Assembly: GCA_029204225.1 (NCBI GenBank)
Contig: CM055099.1
Span: forward strand, 49,402,014-49,466,013
Reading direction: 5' to 3'
DNA from: Diphasiastrum complanatum
Lineage: Eukaryota > Streptophyta > Lycopodiopsida > Lycopodiales > Lycopodiaceae
DNA: 64,000 bases
How positions within the stretch are numbered: the first letter of the stretch is position 1; each line of letters begins with the position of its first letter. Positions 1-11,972 of this stretch are shown here, piece by piece. Made by a program: the position numbers and the translations under genes. The notes beneath the pieces were generated by a model, which was not told where the DNA came from, did no database searches, and was given only the letters and a program-made list of their open reading frames with translations.

Positions 1-88
1 TTTGGTATAGTCTAGCCCAATCATTGATAGAAATATATGTATACATCTGAGATGTCAGTCCCTATCTGAGGACTTGAGTCTTTGATCT

Positions 89-271
89 GTGTTCTTGCTT
101 GTAACTGACAAAGATCAAGAAGTAAGTATTTTATTGGAAAGTGGTTCAACTCATAATTTTATTAATTCTCATCTTGTGCAGAAACTCAACTTGGAACTTG
201 AAGCCAGTAGTCATAGATATAAAGTTTATCTAGCTTCAGGAGCGGAGCAGAGTTGGAGACTTGGAACGTAA
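89..271 (+). pseudogene. Ty3/Gypsy retropepsin fragment
   Basis: A 60-codon open stretch contains LLESGSTHNFIN and then SHLVQKLNLEL. This matches the active-site region of plant Gypsy gag-pol aspartic proteases, normally LLDSGSTHNFI. The catalytic Asp appears as Glu, which would inactivate the enzyme. No gag, reverse transcriptase or integrase of this element follows on the same strand, so it is a truncated relic. The family is clear from the motif; the element lineage is not. Confidence 0.75.
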
Positions 272-516
272 AAGTCCCGAAGCTCTTGCATAGTCAAATA
301 GTTTGCATAAATACATGAATATTTGAAGCAGAGCAAGGTTGACTCGGCAATACTCGAGTTTGAGTCTCACGACTCCCATCGACATCGACATCGACTCGAT
401 AGTCGACATTGAACCAACTCAATGACAATCAACTCGACTCGACAATTGAATGATCACCTACTGAATCCAATATAGATGACATCACCATTTGAATGTTGAA
501 ATTATAGCAAATTGAC
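272..516. other. Non-coding stretch rich in TCGAC motifs
   Basis: No reading frame of note. Between about 355 and 445 the words GACTC, TCGAC and CGACAT recur, giving a locally CpG-richer patch in otherwise AT-rich DNA. At 494 the sequence TGTTGAAATTATAGCAAATT resembles the LTR start seen at 5176, so a short LTR end probably abuts the Copia reverse transcriptase scrap that begins at 517. Confidence 0.4.
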
Positions 517-1215
517 TTAGATCCTAGAAATGAGAACTTTTACATCTTGCTCCCTTGGTGTTTCTACATGCTTGCAATCTTGCATTTTAAATCTATTGAG
601 AAAACTTTGAGGATACTTAGATTGACTAATGAAGATGAAATCTGAATCTCTAAGTACTTCTATGCCCAATATGAAGTGAAGCTGACCAAGATCTACCATC
701 TTTGACTCTAAAGATAGATCTTTCTTGGTTTTTTCTATGCCATCAGTATTATCACCACTTAGAATTATGTCATCTACATAAATCAAGCAAAAGTACAATG
801 CCATTTACATCAAACTTTATGTAAAAGCTTGGATCATACTCACTTTGAGTGAATCCAATAGAAACCAAAAAGTCATTAAGTCTTGAATTCCAAGACCTTG
901 ATGCTTGCTTCAAGCCATATAAGCTCCTTTGAAGATGACATACTTTACCTTCCATCCCAAGCTCGATGAAGCTTTGGGGCTGCTCCATGAATATATCCTC
1001 CTCCAAATATCCATTAAGAAATGCATTAGATACATCCATTTGAAAAATCATCCATCCAAAATGAGAAGCAAATGCTAGGATCAACCTTATTGTGACCATC
1101 TTGTCCACGGGTGCAAAAGTTTTCCTCATAGTGTATGCCCCTTTCTTGGGATATCCTTTAGAAATCAACCTTGCCTTATGCTTGCTTACACTTCCATCTC
1201 CATTTGCATCTAATC
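517..1215 (-). pseudogene. El-1: Copia reverse transcriptase fragment
   Basis: Two overlapping minus-strand frames (1168 to 770 and 804 to 517) together give the core of a Ty1/Copia reverse transcriptase. The first holds FAPVDKMVTIRLIL, FQMDVSNAFLNGYLEED and SLYGLKQASRSW; the second holds the catalytic YVDD within CLIYVDDIILSG, then DLGQLHFILGIEV and SKYPQSFLNRF. A frameshift near 780-804 separates them. Weak similarity to the upstream CKW segment continues to about 1215. RNase H is absent: coding similarity stops at 517 next to a short LTR-like sequence. It is a dead pol fragment. Confidence 0.88.
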
Positions 1216-1499
1216 ACATTCTTCCTTAAAGCAAGTATGTAGCCTCATGAAGTTCAAGATCGCTTGTAATTACAAGATTAGAGAAATCATGTTTACTTTT
1301 GATGGTTTGTGGACTAGTCATTTTAGCATGATAAATCTTGGTATATACGTAAAAGTAGCAAGTACATGTTTTGTGATCTTAATCAATGTGATTTTCACAA
1401 GACATGGAGACATCATATTTCCTTCAAAGAGAAGCATCAAGATCAAGGAGGAGCAAGTTTCAAGTTCCTGCATCTTCACTCAACATGGAAGAAATCAAG

Positions 1500-1636
1500 T
1501 GCAAAGGTGCAAGGAAGAATCAAGGCTCTTCAATTCATCTTGGAGGAGATCAAGATCAAGTAAAGAATGGTTTCAAGCAATGCTAGATGAGTACAATGCT
1601 TTAATGGAGAATGACACATGGATTCTAGTTATGGAT
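1500..1636 (+). pseudogene. Inverted Copia pol scrap (pre-RT segment)
   Basis: On the plus strand, against the direction of the flanking El-1 pieces, a frame reads EWFQAMLDEYNALMENDTW. This is the conserved segment just upstream of the reverse transcriptase core in Copia polyproteins; compare EWIQAMDLEYQALMKNGTW in element A. Upstream DNA from 1220 shows no family I recognise. The reversed orientation points to a local inversion or an independent small insertion. Confidence 0.7.
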
Positions 1637-2779
1637 ATAAGTGTCCTTCAAGGATGTTTCACTTATTCTCATAAGAAGCTTACAATCTGCCTCTCCAAAA
1701 GAAAAAACACATTTTTCAAAACAATGAGTGATTAACTTATTCTTGCTCTTCCAAAATCCGAGAGCACTCATCTGATCAAACAACCAATTTACTCTTAATT
1801 GGTTCATAACAATTTTTTGATCACTAAGACATAAAAACTTGTTCTCAAATGAGTCATTACACATCTTATCTTCAACTTTCTTCTTGATGAAGCCCTCAAG
1901 TTTCCTCATGTAGTTCTCATAGCGTACCTCAGTTTTCCTCATGTCGGTCTCATAGCAAAATGGTTCATCAAGCATTGAAGTAAGAAAAGTGTTGAAAGTG
2001 AATGGTTGAGAATCTTCTCCTTGATTACCTTTGCCAAGATAAGTGAGCCTTGAAGGCTCGTCCCTTGCCTTTGTGGATCTTCTTGGAGCGCTTGACCTTT
2101 GAGGTGGATCCTCAAGATCTCCATCACTTTGTTGCTCCTCCTCAATCCTTGCAAGATCATTGACACCAAGGTTGTTGATTTCACTTTCATTCACACAAGA
2201 TACTAGATGGATCCAAGCATCTCTTGTATAAACATCTAAGAATGTTTCATGCATCTTATCATCACTACTTGGTACATGAGAAAAAGAGTGTACATTTGAA
2301 TGAATGATTTTCTCTTTTGCCATAGCAATTTTAGCATCCAACTGAAACAAACTACATTTTTTAACACCATTTGCTATGCAAATATCATTCTTCATGATGG
2401 AACAAACTCCATGCTTGAAGTGACCATCTAAACCATCATCCATTAGTTGTCCAACCGTAAGCAAGCTCTTGGTAATTGATGGTACAAAAAGGACATTGTC
2501 TAGATCCATCCTTTTGCTAGATCCTATACTTAATGAGATGGTACCAATACCATCTATCTTACATTCTTGATCATTTGCTAAAGAAACAACTTTATTAGCA
2601 CCATTGAAAGAGTGTAAGGTTGATAATGTGTCCTTTTGGAAAGTCATGTGGGAGTTAACCCCACTATCAATCCACCAAGTGTCCTTTGAGTTGCTTTTTC
2701 TTGTTGGAGTGGATGTAGATGCCATCAAAGATGAAATCTTTTCTAAGCATGAGTACTCTTTAAGTGTTACTAGATTCAT
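1625..2779 (-). pseudogene. El-1: Copia protease fused to linker, integrase absent
   Basis: A 384-codon open frame begins with a Copia protease: WWIDSGVNSHMTF at about residues 35-47, then LANDQECKIDGIGTISL and VLFVPSITKSLLTVGQLMDDG. Instead of the expected integrase it passes through unrecognised residues to the post-integrase linker (RRSTKARDEPSRLTYLGKG). It ends in about 110 residues with no match I know, including MRKTEVRYENYMRKLEGF. The frame stays open across the loss of integrase. An integrase fragment lies apart at 4545-5102. In the active-site motif, normally DSGASSH, Ala-Ser reads Val-Asn. Not a functional polyprotein. Confidence 0.8.
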
Positions 2780-3089
2780 AGATTGATTTTAAAGACTCCC
2801 AAGCCTCTTTAGCACTAGTACATGCTGATACTTCTCTCAACATATCATTGCTCACATTCGGCTTCACGCAATGAAGTGCAAGCCTAGATCTCTTCTTGTA
2901 TCTAGCTAACTCCTGTGCACCTAGAGGTTCATCTTCATCTTCAATCAAGAACTCATAAAGGTCTTGGAGCACCAAGAGTGACTCCAGCCTAACCTTCCAA
3001 AGAGCATAATTTGTAGAATTCAATCTCTCACTAGCGTCTAGAAGGTATGCTCCAACAGATCCCATCTTAGTAGTGACTTCTACAAACAA
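2760..3089 (-). pseudogene. El-1: Copia gag N-terminus
   Basis: The 109-codon frame carries the usual start of Copia gag: ERLNSTNYALWKVRLESLL, then EEDEPLG-like acidic residues, RYKKRSRLALHCVKPNVS and CTSAKEAWESLKSIYESSNT (the UBN2/gag-polypeptide region). It precedes the protease frame and overlaps it slightly in another frame. The rest of gag and the CCHC knuckle are missing, so a deletion joins gag to protease. Confidence 0.85.
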
Positions 3090-3857
3090 GTAATAGATTT
3101 GATTGACTTGAAACTCACAAAGGTCTCAAACTTGCAGTGTTTCACTCAAATTTGATTTCTAATCCAACAAATGGACTTATAATCACAGTTCTATCACTCC
3201 CTCACAAAGCTGGAATAAAGATAAGTTGAAGTGAAAACTACTTTCAAACAAATCTTGCCAAGAAATGGATTTGATTGTCTCTAGAATCTCACTAAGGTCT
3301 CTTTCTTGTAGTGTTTCACTCAAATTAGATTTCTAATCCAAAAAATGGACTTATAATCTCAGTTCTAGCACTCCCTGACAAAGTTGGAATGAAGATAAGA
3401 TGATTTGAAATCTACTTACAATCAAATCTTGCCAATTTTGGCTATTTTTGGACAATAACATGACTGAATCTCCCTCACACTTTTGATGTACTTTCAAGAC
3501 CTGTAAAACAAGTTTAGAGGACCTGATCTCATCCTAGATTAATTAGATCCCATGACCCTAAGTCAAATCTAATCAATGGCACTCAATCTTGGTAGCTTAT
3601 CCTAAGATTTCTACCAAAAATTACATCAAAAGCTCACAAATTGAATTTCTTTGGATCAAATGAATACCATGCATTAAATGCAGGTTCAGAGGTGCCCACA
3701 CATGTGGATAGTATGGATTTGGACCCCTACCAAGTTTGGGATCAAATCTCCTCACCAAAATCAAGATTCTAGCTTGCCCTCTCAATACTAGCTTTTAGCA
3801 CCAAAACCTACTAAAAATGGATTTGCATTAGATCAATGGCTTATGCTCTTGTACTTG
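3090..3857 (-). other. El-1: untranslated leader with a direct duplication
   Basis: This non-coding interval lies between the primer-binding site and gag of El-1. About 143 bp is present twice (roughly 3120-3262 and 3294-3435). Both copies start near AAGGTCT, share GTGTTTCACTCAAA and ATGGACTTATAATC, and end at AAATCTTGCCAA, with scattered mismatches. No other feature is visible. Confidence 0.6.
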
Positions 3858-3869
3858 GCTCTGATACCA
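3858..3869 (-). promoter_or_regulatory. El-1: primer-binding site (initiator Met tRNA)
   Basis: The minus strand reads TGGTATCAGAGC, the standard Copia primer-binding site complementary to the 3' end of initiator-Met tRNA. It lies directly beside a TG dinucleotide at 3870-3871 that starts the adjoining LTR. Confidence 0.85.
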
Positions 3870-4540
3870 TGTCAAAGTACTATACTTTAGGACCATAAAT
3901 GGATCTACAAAAGATCCACAAGAGTAATTGGATGCTTGCTTAACAATCTAGATTGGCAATTTGACAAACAACAACATTAACAATCAAAAGTATTGATCAA
4001 CATTGAAATCCGATCCCACACATCTGTACTACAGGCTATAGTACGGCCTTCAATTTGAGAAACAAGTAGAAATTGATCTGGTTGCATTTGGATCACAAAA
4101 ACTCAATGTACATAGTGGAGTAGCTTGAGATTGCCAATGAGCTCCAAAAATATTCTATCTTCTCATATGGGAGCTTGGAATACATGGCAAATCCGACTTC
4201 CTTCTTGAAGTTAGGTGGATTATCAACCTGTAATAAGGAATTTAACTCACTTTTCTTGCCCTAAAATGAAACCCTAGCCTAGATCCTAGAGTTATGCCTG
4301 GTGGGTAGCTAGTTGGTCAAATTTTCACTTTAAACTTAGGTGTAGGTCCTATAAAGTAGGGATGACCACCAAATAGACATGACCAACTCTCTTGACTTGA
4401 CCTAACCTACATTAGGAGTGGGTTGCCATGTGGAATCTTGGCCTTCCATGTGTGGAACCCAATTGTACACAATATTTACAAAGTTCTACATGGCTAGATT
4501 TGCCTAAATAGGCTATTTTTCACGACCACAAACTTGTTGG
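3870..4540 (-). repeat. El-1: 5' LTR (far end uncertain)
   Basis: AT-rich non-coding DNA next to the primer-binding site, starting TGTCAAAGTACTATAC on the plus strand. The distal boundary cannot be fixed, because an integrase fragment follows at about 4545 and no matching terminal inverted sequence is seen. It may have been cut by that fragment. Confidence 0.5.
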
Positions 4541-4544
4541 AAGA

Positions 4545-5102
4545 TAGAATGTATACCTTGTATCCCTTGCTTGCATTTCCATATCAGAGCATGATCCCTT
4601 TGCTGGAAGATGGATCCTCCTTTTTCCTTGTCTCCAAAGGTGCATGCACATAGCAAATGCATCCAAACACCTTCAAGTCCTTGAGATTTAGCTTTTTTCG
4701 ATACAAGACTTCATAAGGTTTTTTCCTTCAAAAATTCTATTAATCAAATGGTTAGCACAAATGAGGGATTCTCCCCAAAAAGACTTTGGAAAACTAGCAT
4801 CAAGCCTTAAAACTTTAGAACGCTCATAGAATGTCCTATTTCTCCTCTTGGATACCATTTTTTGAGGGGTATAGGGACAAGATAACTCCTCCTTAATTCC
4901 TTCTTGGTCACAAAAATTCTTAAATTCATTGGAGATGTATTCTCCACCATTATCACTTCTAAAAGTCTTGATCTTGTAACCGTGATGCTTTTCAACAAAG
5001 ACTTTGAACTTGAGAAAGCTTTCAAATACTTGTGCTTTAGATGTGATCAAGAAAACCCAAGAATACCTTGAGTAATCATCTATGAATGTAACAAATATGG
5101 TA
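4545..5102 (-). pseudogene. Copia integrase core fragment
   Basis: Read on the minus strand: TFIDDYSRYSWVFLITS, then KIKTFRSDNGGEYISNEF (second catalytic Asp of the DDE triad), SCPYTPQ followed by a damaged NGVAERKNRT region (KMVSKRRNRTF), FWGESLICANHLINRIF, and beyond 4687 the capsid-like FGCxCYVHxPLETRKKEDPS segment. The catalytic Glu region is altered. No protease or gag precedes it: upstream at 5164 is a primer-binding-site variant, so gag and protease have been deleted. Confidence 0.8.
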
Positions 5103-5163
5103 TCTAGTAGAAGAAATCACAAAACTTTCTAATTTTGATTACCATAATTCATTTATTGCTTTT

Positions 5164-5175
5164 GATTTGATACCA
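5164..5175 (-). promoter_or_regulatory. Variant Copia primer-binding site
   Basis: The minus strand reads TGGTATCAAATC, differing from the canonical TGGTATCAGAGC at two positions. It is followed at 5176 by TGTTAAAATTATAGC, a plausible LTR start. The same variant stands next to a complete LTR at 23040. Confidence 0.55.
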
Positions 5176-6589
<1,414 letters not shown>

Positions 6590-6590
<1 letters not shown>

Positions 6591-7029
6591 AAATGATTTA
6601 AGTAATAGTCTAAATTATACAATTTGTTTTGGTCCTTCTTGTACAATCTTACCATTCAAAATGAGAACATCAAGATCAAGTGAGCTTATAGTACTAGAAC
6701 AATTGTTCAGTACAAAGTAGACACTTGTTATTACTGTTTCCAGTCACAATCTGGTATAACTATTTATAGCAGCCATAATGTCAGTTGCCCTAAAATAACA
6801 ACTTCTAGGTACTTCACCAAAAACCTAGTTTCTAGTGACTAAATGCAATGTATCTATATTAGCCAAATAGAGTAGTCTAAATCTGATCTTATCTACTTCA
6901 TTACCATCCAAAAATAGTATTAACACTATTTTAGACCTTACTGACATAAGAATCTATCTCTAAGTTGAAATTTCATATTGGCCTTAAAATTGCCAATTTA
7001 GATCAGCTAAACTAGTTGAATTTTTCACA
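6590..7029 (-). repeat. Element K: 3' LTR (inner part)
   Basis: The sequence ends AACTAGTTGAATTTTTTCACA directly beside a polypurine tract (minus strand GTTGAAGAGGGAG, 7030-7042). This is the same terminal arrangement as elements A, G and H. Words such as TTCTAGGTACTT and CTAAGTTG are shared with the LTR of element G at 17.8-18.1 kb. The outer limit is not resolved. Confidence 0.65.
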
Positions 7030-7352
7030 CTCCCTCTTCAACTAATATTAGCATAGATTTTGATAGTACTCCAAGATGAGTTCTATGCTTCATAAACAAG
7101 TCCTTTACCAATGATCTGGTGAAGATATTAGCCCCACACTCCCTTGATGAGACTTGTTGAAGCTCCACTTCCTACTCCATGACTTGTTCTCTCACAAAAT
7201 GATAAGCCACTTCGATATGTTTGCTCCTTGCATAAAAAACAAGATTGCTTGCCAAACTTTGACCTGAAATATTATCACAAAAGATGATTGGACACTTTTG
7301 AAAATCCATCAAGTTAATCCTTTTGATCCATAGCATTCCATTCATGCATGAA
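7030..7352 (-). pseudogene. Element K: RNase H C-terminal part (3' of the nested insertion)
   Basis: Minus-strand frame with LWIKRINLMDFQK, CPIIFCDNISGQSLASN, ARSKHIEVAYHFVREQ and, across a stop, EVELQQVSS and ANIFTRSLVKDLFMKHRTHLG, ending LVEEGV at the polypurine tract. This is the end of a Copia RNase H. It stops abruptly at 7353, where the LTR of element B begins. The missing N-terminal side (SLFSSESEYKALT) resumes at 12835, showing that B is inserted here. Confidence 0.88.
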
Positions 7353-8214
7353 TGATAAATTTTACAGTTTTTAAGACAATAATGATTGTACTTTACAATC
7401 ATAGAGAGTTATTGGTTGCTTAATCAATGAATCTATCAAGTTCTACACATTAGATCTTGATCTAGATTCACTACACTTGGATTTAAGCAAGAGCAATGGA
7501 TCAACACATCATTTTTTAGTGAGAGCGGCCTCACATGTGTGGAGTATTGTCCACTATATGGCCTGCACCTGAAACAACAAGTACAATGATACTAGATAGC
7601 AATCATACATAAAAATCACAAGACAAATGACTAGAAATCTCACAAAAGTGTAGAGTGCAAAAGTCTCATCAATCTTTTTAGCAAAATGATGATCCTTTTA
7701 TGGATCAAGTACATCCATGAGTCTGGTATAGTCCAACAGGCCTTCACACGTGTGAAGAGTGCCACATCACTCAGATCTATCCATTTGATCCATCTTTGAT
7801 CCTTATCCAATAGTTGACCTTCTAGAATATGACTAAAATCCAAAAAGCTACTCTCCTAGAATATAGGAATATTCCCTACAAAATAGGATCTAAGGAAAAT
7901 GGTCAACTCTTATCTTCTAGTACTCTATACACACGTGTGAACATCCACTTGCCATGTGGGAGCATTTACTCATGCACATGCAAGGAAAAGCTAATTTGTA
8001 GGTGACTACTCAACTTGACTAAAAACTAGTCATTTCATGTTCAAACTAACTAGAATGATACAAAATCAATTTGGATATATACAAACATAAAAAGTACATC
8101 CTTTCACATGTGGGAACAGGCTCCACACGTGTGAAATCAGATCATCAACATATTCTAATGTTTGATCAATATTTACATGAACCAATGTCAAGTGAGAAGT
8201 GACAATTTTCAACA
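7353..8214 (-). repeat. Element B: 3' LTR
   Basis: 862 bp, from TGATAAATTTTACAG to GACAATTTTCAACA on the plus strand. It contains CACACGTGTG palindromes at 7745, 7930 and 8124. Its partner is at 11973-12834. Confidence 0.93.
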
Positions 8215-8228
8215 CTCCTCCTCACTTC
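8215..8228 (-). promoter_or_regulatory. Element B: polypurine tract
   Basis: The minus strand reads GAAGTGAGGAGGAG immediately before the 3' LTR, the expected plus-strand primer site. The RNase H frame ends (DLPS, stop at 8228-8230) beside it. Confidence 0.8.
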
Positions 8229-8880
8229 TAACTTGGCAAATCTAGTGTACATCTATCTACAATTCCAAGAGCATATCTTAAATTAAAAAATGGATCTTTG
8301 GACAATGGTTTGGTTAAGATATCAGCTATGCATTCGGATGATGGTACATGATGTAGTTGCACTTCCGTGGATTGTACCTTCTCCCTCACAAACTGGTGAG
8401 CTATCTCAATATGCTTTGTTCTAGCATGGAAGATAGATTTGAAGCAATTTGTTGAGAAGCTTGATTGTCACAAAATATGTAAGGGATCTCCTCGGCCTCT
8501 AGCACATGTAGTTCTATCAAGAGTCTTCTTAGCCATAGGAGCTCTTTGGTTGTTGAAGTCAATGCCTTGTACTCGGCTTCACAAGAAGATAGTGAGTATC
8601 TTGCTTTTTGGAAAGCCAAGATATCACTCCTCCACAAAGAAATGTTGCAAATGAACTAATGGACTTCCTATCCATCTTGTCACCTGCAAAATTTGAATCC
8701 GAGTAGGCTCTCAAGTGCAAGTTAGATCCTTCATAAAGTATGCCAAAAAATCTAGTACTAGAAACATATCTAAGTACTCTCTTGGCACTTTTCCAATGAT
8801 GAACTAAAGGAGCTTGCATACTTTGACTCAACTTGCTTACACAAAAACTTAATTCAGGTCTAGTGATGGTTAAATAGATT
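8228..8880 (-). pseudogene. Element B: RNase H and connection, frameshifted
   Basis: Copia RNase H in at least three frames. 8831 to 8559 gives SQSMQAPLVHHWKSAKRVLRYVSST, AYSDSNFAGDKMDRKS and VISWLSKKQD. 8637 to 8401 gives YSLSSCEAEYKALTSTTKELLWLRRLL and IFCDNQASQQIASN. From there to 8228 another frame gives HIEIAHQFVRE, ILTKPL and DLPS. Catalytic acidic residues (SDSNFAGD, SCEAEYKAL, CDNQ) are present, but the frameshifts prevent one protein. Confidence 0.88.
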
Positions 8881-8887
8881 AGAGAGC

Positions 8888-9640
8888 CTATAAGCTTCCT
8901 AAAGAGGGTGATGTCCTCAAAGGATGCTTCATCACTTCATTAGTTGCTTTCACAACATGCTCCATAGGAGTGTCAATCCCCTTACAATTTTTCATACCAA
9001 ATCTTTCAAGAATGGAAGTAGCATACTTAGATTGACTTATGAAAGTACAATTGCTACTTCTAGACACTTCTATCCCAAGTATAAACTTTAGGAAGCCTAG
9101 ATCTACCATCTTGAACTCACTAGATAAGTCAACTTTTACTTTGCCTATGCCATCATCATCATTTCCTATCATAATGATGTCATCAACATAAAGAACCAAA
9201 ATGATGATCTTTCCTTCATTACATTTGAAATATAAAGAAGGTTCATAAGCACTTAGTACAAAGCCAAGGGAATAGAGAAAATCATGCAACCTAGAGTACC
9301 AAGCTCTAGGTGCTTGCTTCAAGCCATATAGGCTCTTCCTTAAGTAGCACACCTTTTGCTCCTCACCAACCTTGATGAAGCCCTCGGGTTGCATCATGTA
9401 GATTTCCTCTTCTAAGAAGCCATTCAAGAAGGCATTTGTCACATCCATTTGGTAGAGATCCCATTTGAACAAAGTAGCAATGCAAATGATTAATCTAATA
9501 GTTACAAGCTTAGCTACAGGTGCAAATGTTTCTTCATAATCCAATCCTAGAAATCCCTTAGCAACAAGCCTAGCTTTATACTTACTAATAGATCCATCTT
9601 GATTGTACTTAATTCTATAAATCCACTTACATTAAAGTGG
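8888..9640 (-). pseudogene. Element B: reverse transcriptase
   Basis: The 218-codon frame from 9544 holds FAPVAKLVTIRLII, LYQMDVTNAFLNGFLEEEIYM, KSLYGLKQAPRAWYSRL, the catalytic YVDD in VLYVDDIIMIGN, and FKMVDLGFLKFILGIEVSR. The same frame extends upstream to about 9640 (CKWIYRIKYNQDGSISKYKARLVAKG) and into the linker, separated only by one TAA near 9632. It loses frame at 8888 before RNase H. Motifs look intact, so reverse transcriptase was lost late. Confidence 0.9.
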
Positions 9641-10294
9641 TTTCTTTTCTCTTGGAAGACTTACAAGATTCCAAGTATGATTCTCTTCTAATGCATCATA
9701 CTCTACTTGCATTGCATCTCTCCAAACTTTAGATTTATATGCTTCTTCAAAAGATGATGGTTCTTCAAGAAATGTAGCTAAAAAAGAGTAAGGGGTAGAA
9801 GATGTAAAGCCTTCCTTTTGCTTTCCCTTGTCCACATAGGTAAGCCTTGAGGGCTCGGCCTTGCTCCTTGATGATCTTCTCGGCCCCTTTTGACTCGGAT
9901 CCAAATCTCCATCCTCGGGTTTGTCAAGATCCTCCTCGAATTTGTCAAGATCTTCAATGCACAATGGGTTAGATCCATTTGACAAGCTCTTAGCAAATTG
10001 TGACTCATCAAAAAGTACATCCTTGCTTACCTTTACTTTCTTGGATGTAGGATCATATATCCTATATCCCTTGCTATTTCCTCCATAGCCAACAAAGATT
10101 CCTTTGAAGGAGGTAGCATCTTCTTTCCTTCTAGTCTCCAAAGGAATGTGTACATAACAAGTACATCCAAAGATCTTAAAATCTTTTACATTGGGTTTCT
10201 TATCAAACAAGGCTGGATAAGGTGAGATCCCATCTATAGCACTACTAGGAAGTCTATTACACAAATAATTAACACATGTTATGGCTTCTCCCAA
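9632..10294 (-). pseudogene. Element B: integrase C-terminal region and linker
   Basis: A 220-codon frame with CVNYLCNRLPSSAIDGISPY, DFKIFGCTCYVHIPLETRRKED, FVGYGGNSKGYRIYDPTSKK, VSKDVLFDES, an acidic linker, RRSSRSKAEPSRLTYVDKGK, and the pre-reverse-transcriptase motif AYKSKVWRDAMQVEYDALEE. It follows the catalytic-Glu region (10279-10479, KNRSLCECAKSSRLDASLPI) across two compensating frameshifts. It lies in the same frame as the gag-protease frame upstream and the reverse transcriptase downstream. Confidence 0.87.
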
Positions 10295-10351
10295 AATGAG
10301 ATGGGAAGTGATGCATCAAGCCTCGAGGACTTTGCACACTCACATAGACTC

Positions 10352-11377
10352 CTATTTTTCCTCCACCCCATTTTGTTGAGGGGTGTAGGAGCAAGTGTAT
10401 TGTAACTTAATATCATTGTTACAAGATAGAAGAGTAGAAAAATAATGCTTGTTAAAGGACATGTGGGAACTAGCCCCACTATCTATCCACCATGTGTCTT
10501 GACTTGAAGTTGGTGTAGATGCAACCATTAAGGATGTGTTGAATCCATCCTCTTCTTCTTCCTCTTGAGCAATGTTCCCTTGATCTCCTTTGGCTTGTTG
10601 ATTCTTCTTCAAGTAGCATTTTGAGGCAAAGTGTCCTTTCTTTCCGCAAAAGAAACACTTTAGTTTTGCCTTGTTCTTCACTTTGCCTTTGGAGGTAGAT
10701 CCTCCATTCTTCATCTCAGCCTCCTTGCCTTGATTTTTCTTGAATGGATTTTGCTTCTTCTTGCCTTTAGATGTAAAGTTAGCTTTCTCCTCTCCTCCAT
10801 TAAGTGACATGCTATCCATTCTTGTCTTGAGGTGTAGAAGCCTACTCTCCTCGGCCACAAGAACATTGTGCAACTTTTCAATAGATGGAAGAGAGTCTTG
10901 AATGGCAAATGATTGGACTAAGTTGGTGAACTCATCACCTAGACCATTCAAGATGATTTGTACTAGTTCTTGATCTTGGATCTTCTCTCCTATTGCACTT
11001 AGCTCCTTGTTAAGAGATTTGATCCTAAGGACATACTCTTGTCCACTCTCTCCACTTCCTTTCATGCTTTGGAAAACTTGATTTCTTAGCATGAGGATTC
11101 TTGAAGTATTGTTGGATTCATAAATGCTCTTTAATGAATCCCAAAACTCTTTCAAGAGGTCATTGCATACATTTACTTTATGCAGTAGAGCTAATCTTGC
11201 TCTCTTCTTGTATTTGGCTTGTTCTTGGGGAGTTTGAGGCTCTTCCTCTACTCCTTGAACTATGTCATATAGATCATGGATCACTAGGAGTAATTCCATT
11301 CTCACTTTCCAAATGGAATAATTTGTGGAAGTGAGTCTCTCACTTGATTCCATCAAATATCCACCCATGGATGACAT
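10352..11377 (-). pseudogene. Element B: gag-protease frame joined in frame to the integrase tail
   Basis: A 341-codon frame. Gag starts MSSMGGYLMESSERLTSTNY, with WKVRMELLLVIHDLYDIV and KSLNKELSAIGEKIQDQEL. A single CCHC zinc knuckle is CFFCGKKGHFASKC (about residue 240). Protease follows with WWIDSGASSHMSF (about residue 298). After SCNNDIK the frame jumps directly to YTCSYTPQQNGVEEK, the region of the integrase catalytic Glu. The rest of protease, the HHCC finger and both catalytic Asp regions are deleted without loss of frame. The capsid part looks sound, so Gag could have been made. Confidence 0.9.
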
Positions 11378-11960
11378 TTTAGAATGAATGCTCTTTTAAA
11401 AATCACAAAGATTTTTGAATTTTAAAAGATCTATGAAAAGGCCTAAAGCTTACTAGAATGCCTATAGGCTTGTCTCTATCGAACTAGCACACAAGCTTGA
11501 ATGATACTCAAAGATCTTACCAGAAATTCCTAGGTTTCACTCTCACAACAAAAAATTGCTTTACACTTTTCTTAGAGATTTCACTTCAACTAAGGATCTG
11601 AACAAATCAGCCTCTAAGATCTGATCTTAGACTCTAAAAAGAAATGCTTCAATGATCCAAAACACTATTTGGTCATAGGCATTAGCTAGAATGAATCTGG
11701 ATCAATATTGTGCTTCAAAAAGCACCAAAAATGAACTAGTATTGTGATTTTGGGACCAACAAACACAAAGTAGCTTGAATTGAAAGTTACTGTACGGTTT
11801 CACACGTGTGAAAAGTACATACACAGCCTCCAAGTCGTTTTGATCCAAATGATTACAAGCTATCACTCTAGAAGAACTCGCCCTCACTAGTATTGGCCAA
11901 AAACAAATTTTGCCAATGATCTTTACAAGATTTATGATTCAATGATTACTCTCTTACTTA
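11378..11960 (-). other. Element B: untranslated leader
   Basis: Non-coding interval between gag and the primer-binding site. It contains one CACACGTGTG palindrome at 11801-11810, inside TTCACACGTGTGAA. No frame of note. Confidence 0.7.
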
Positions 11961-11972
11961 GCTCTGATACCA
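11961..11972 (-). promoter_or_regulatory. Element B: primer-binding site
   Basis: The minus strand reads TGGTATCAGAGC, complementary to initiator-Met tRNA, and directly adjoins the 5' LTR that starts at 11973. Confidence 0.92.

Noticed and set aside
1247-1735. 162-codon plus frame as an independent gene
   Set aside because: Only the EWFQAMLDEYNALMENDTW part is recognisable and it is a Copia pol scrap; the rest lacks motifs.
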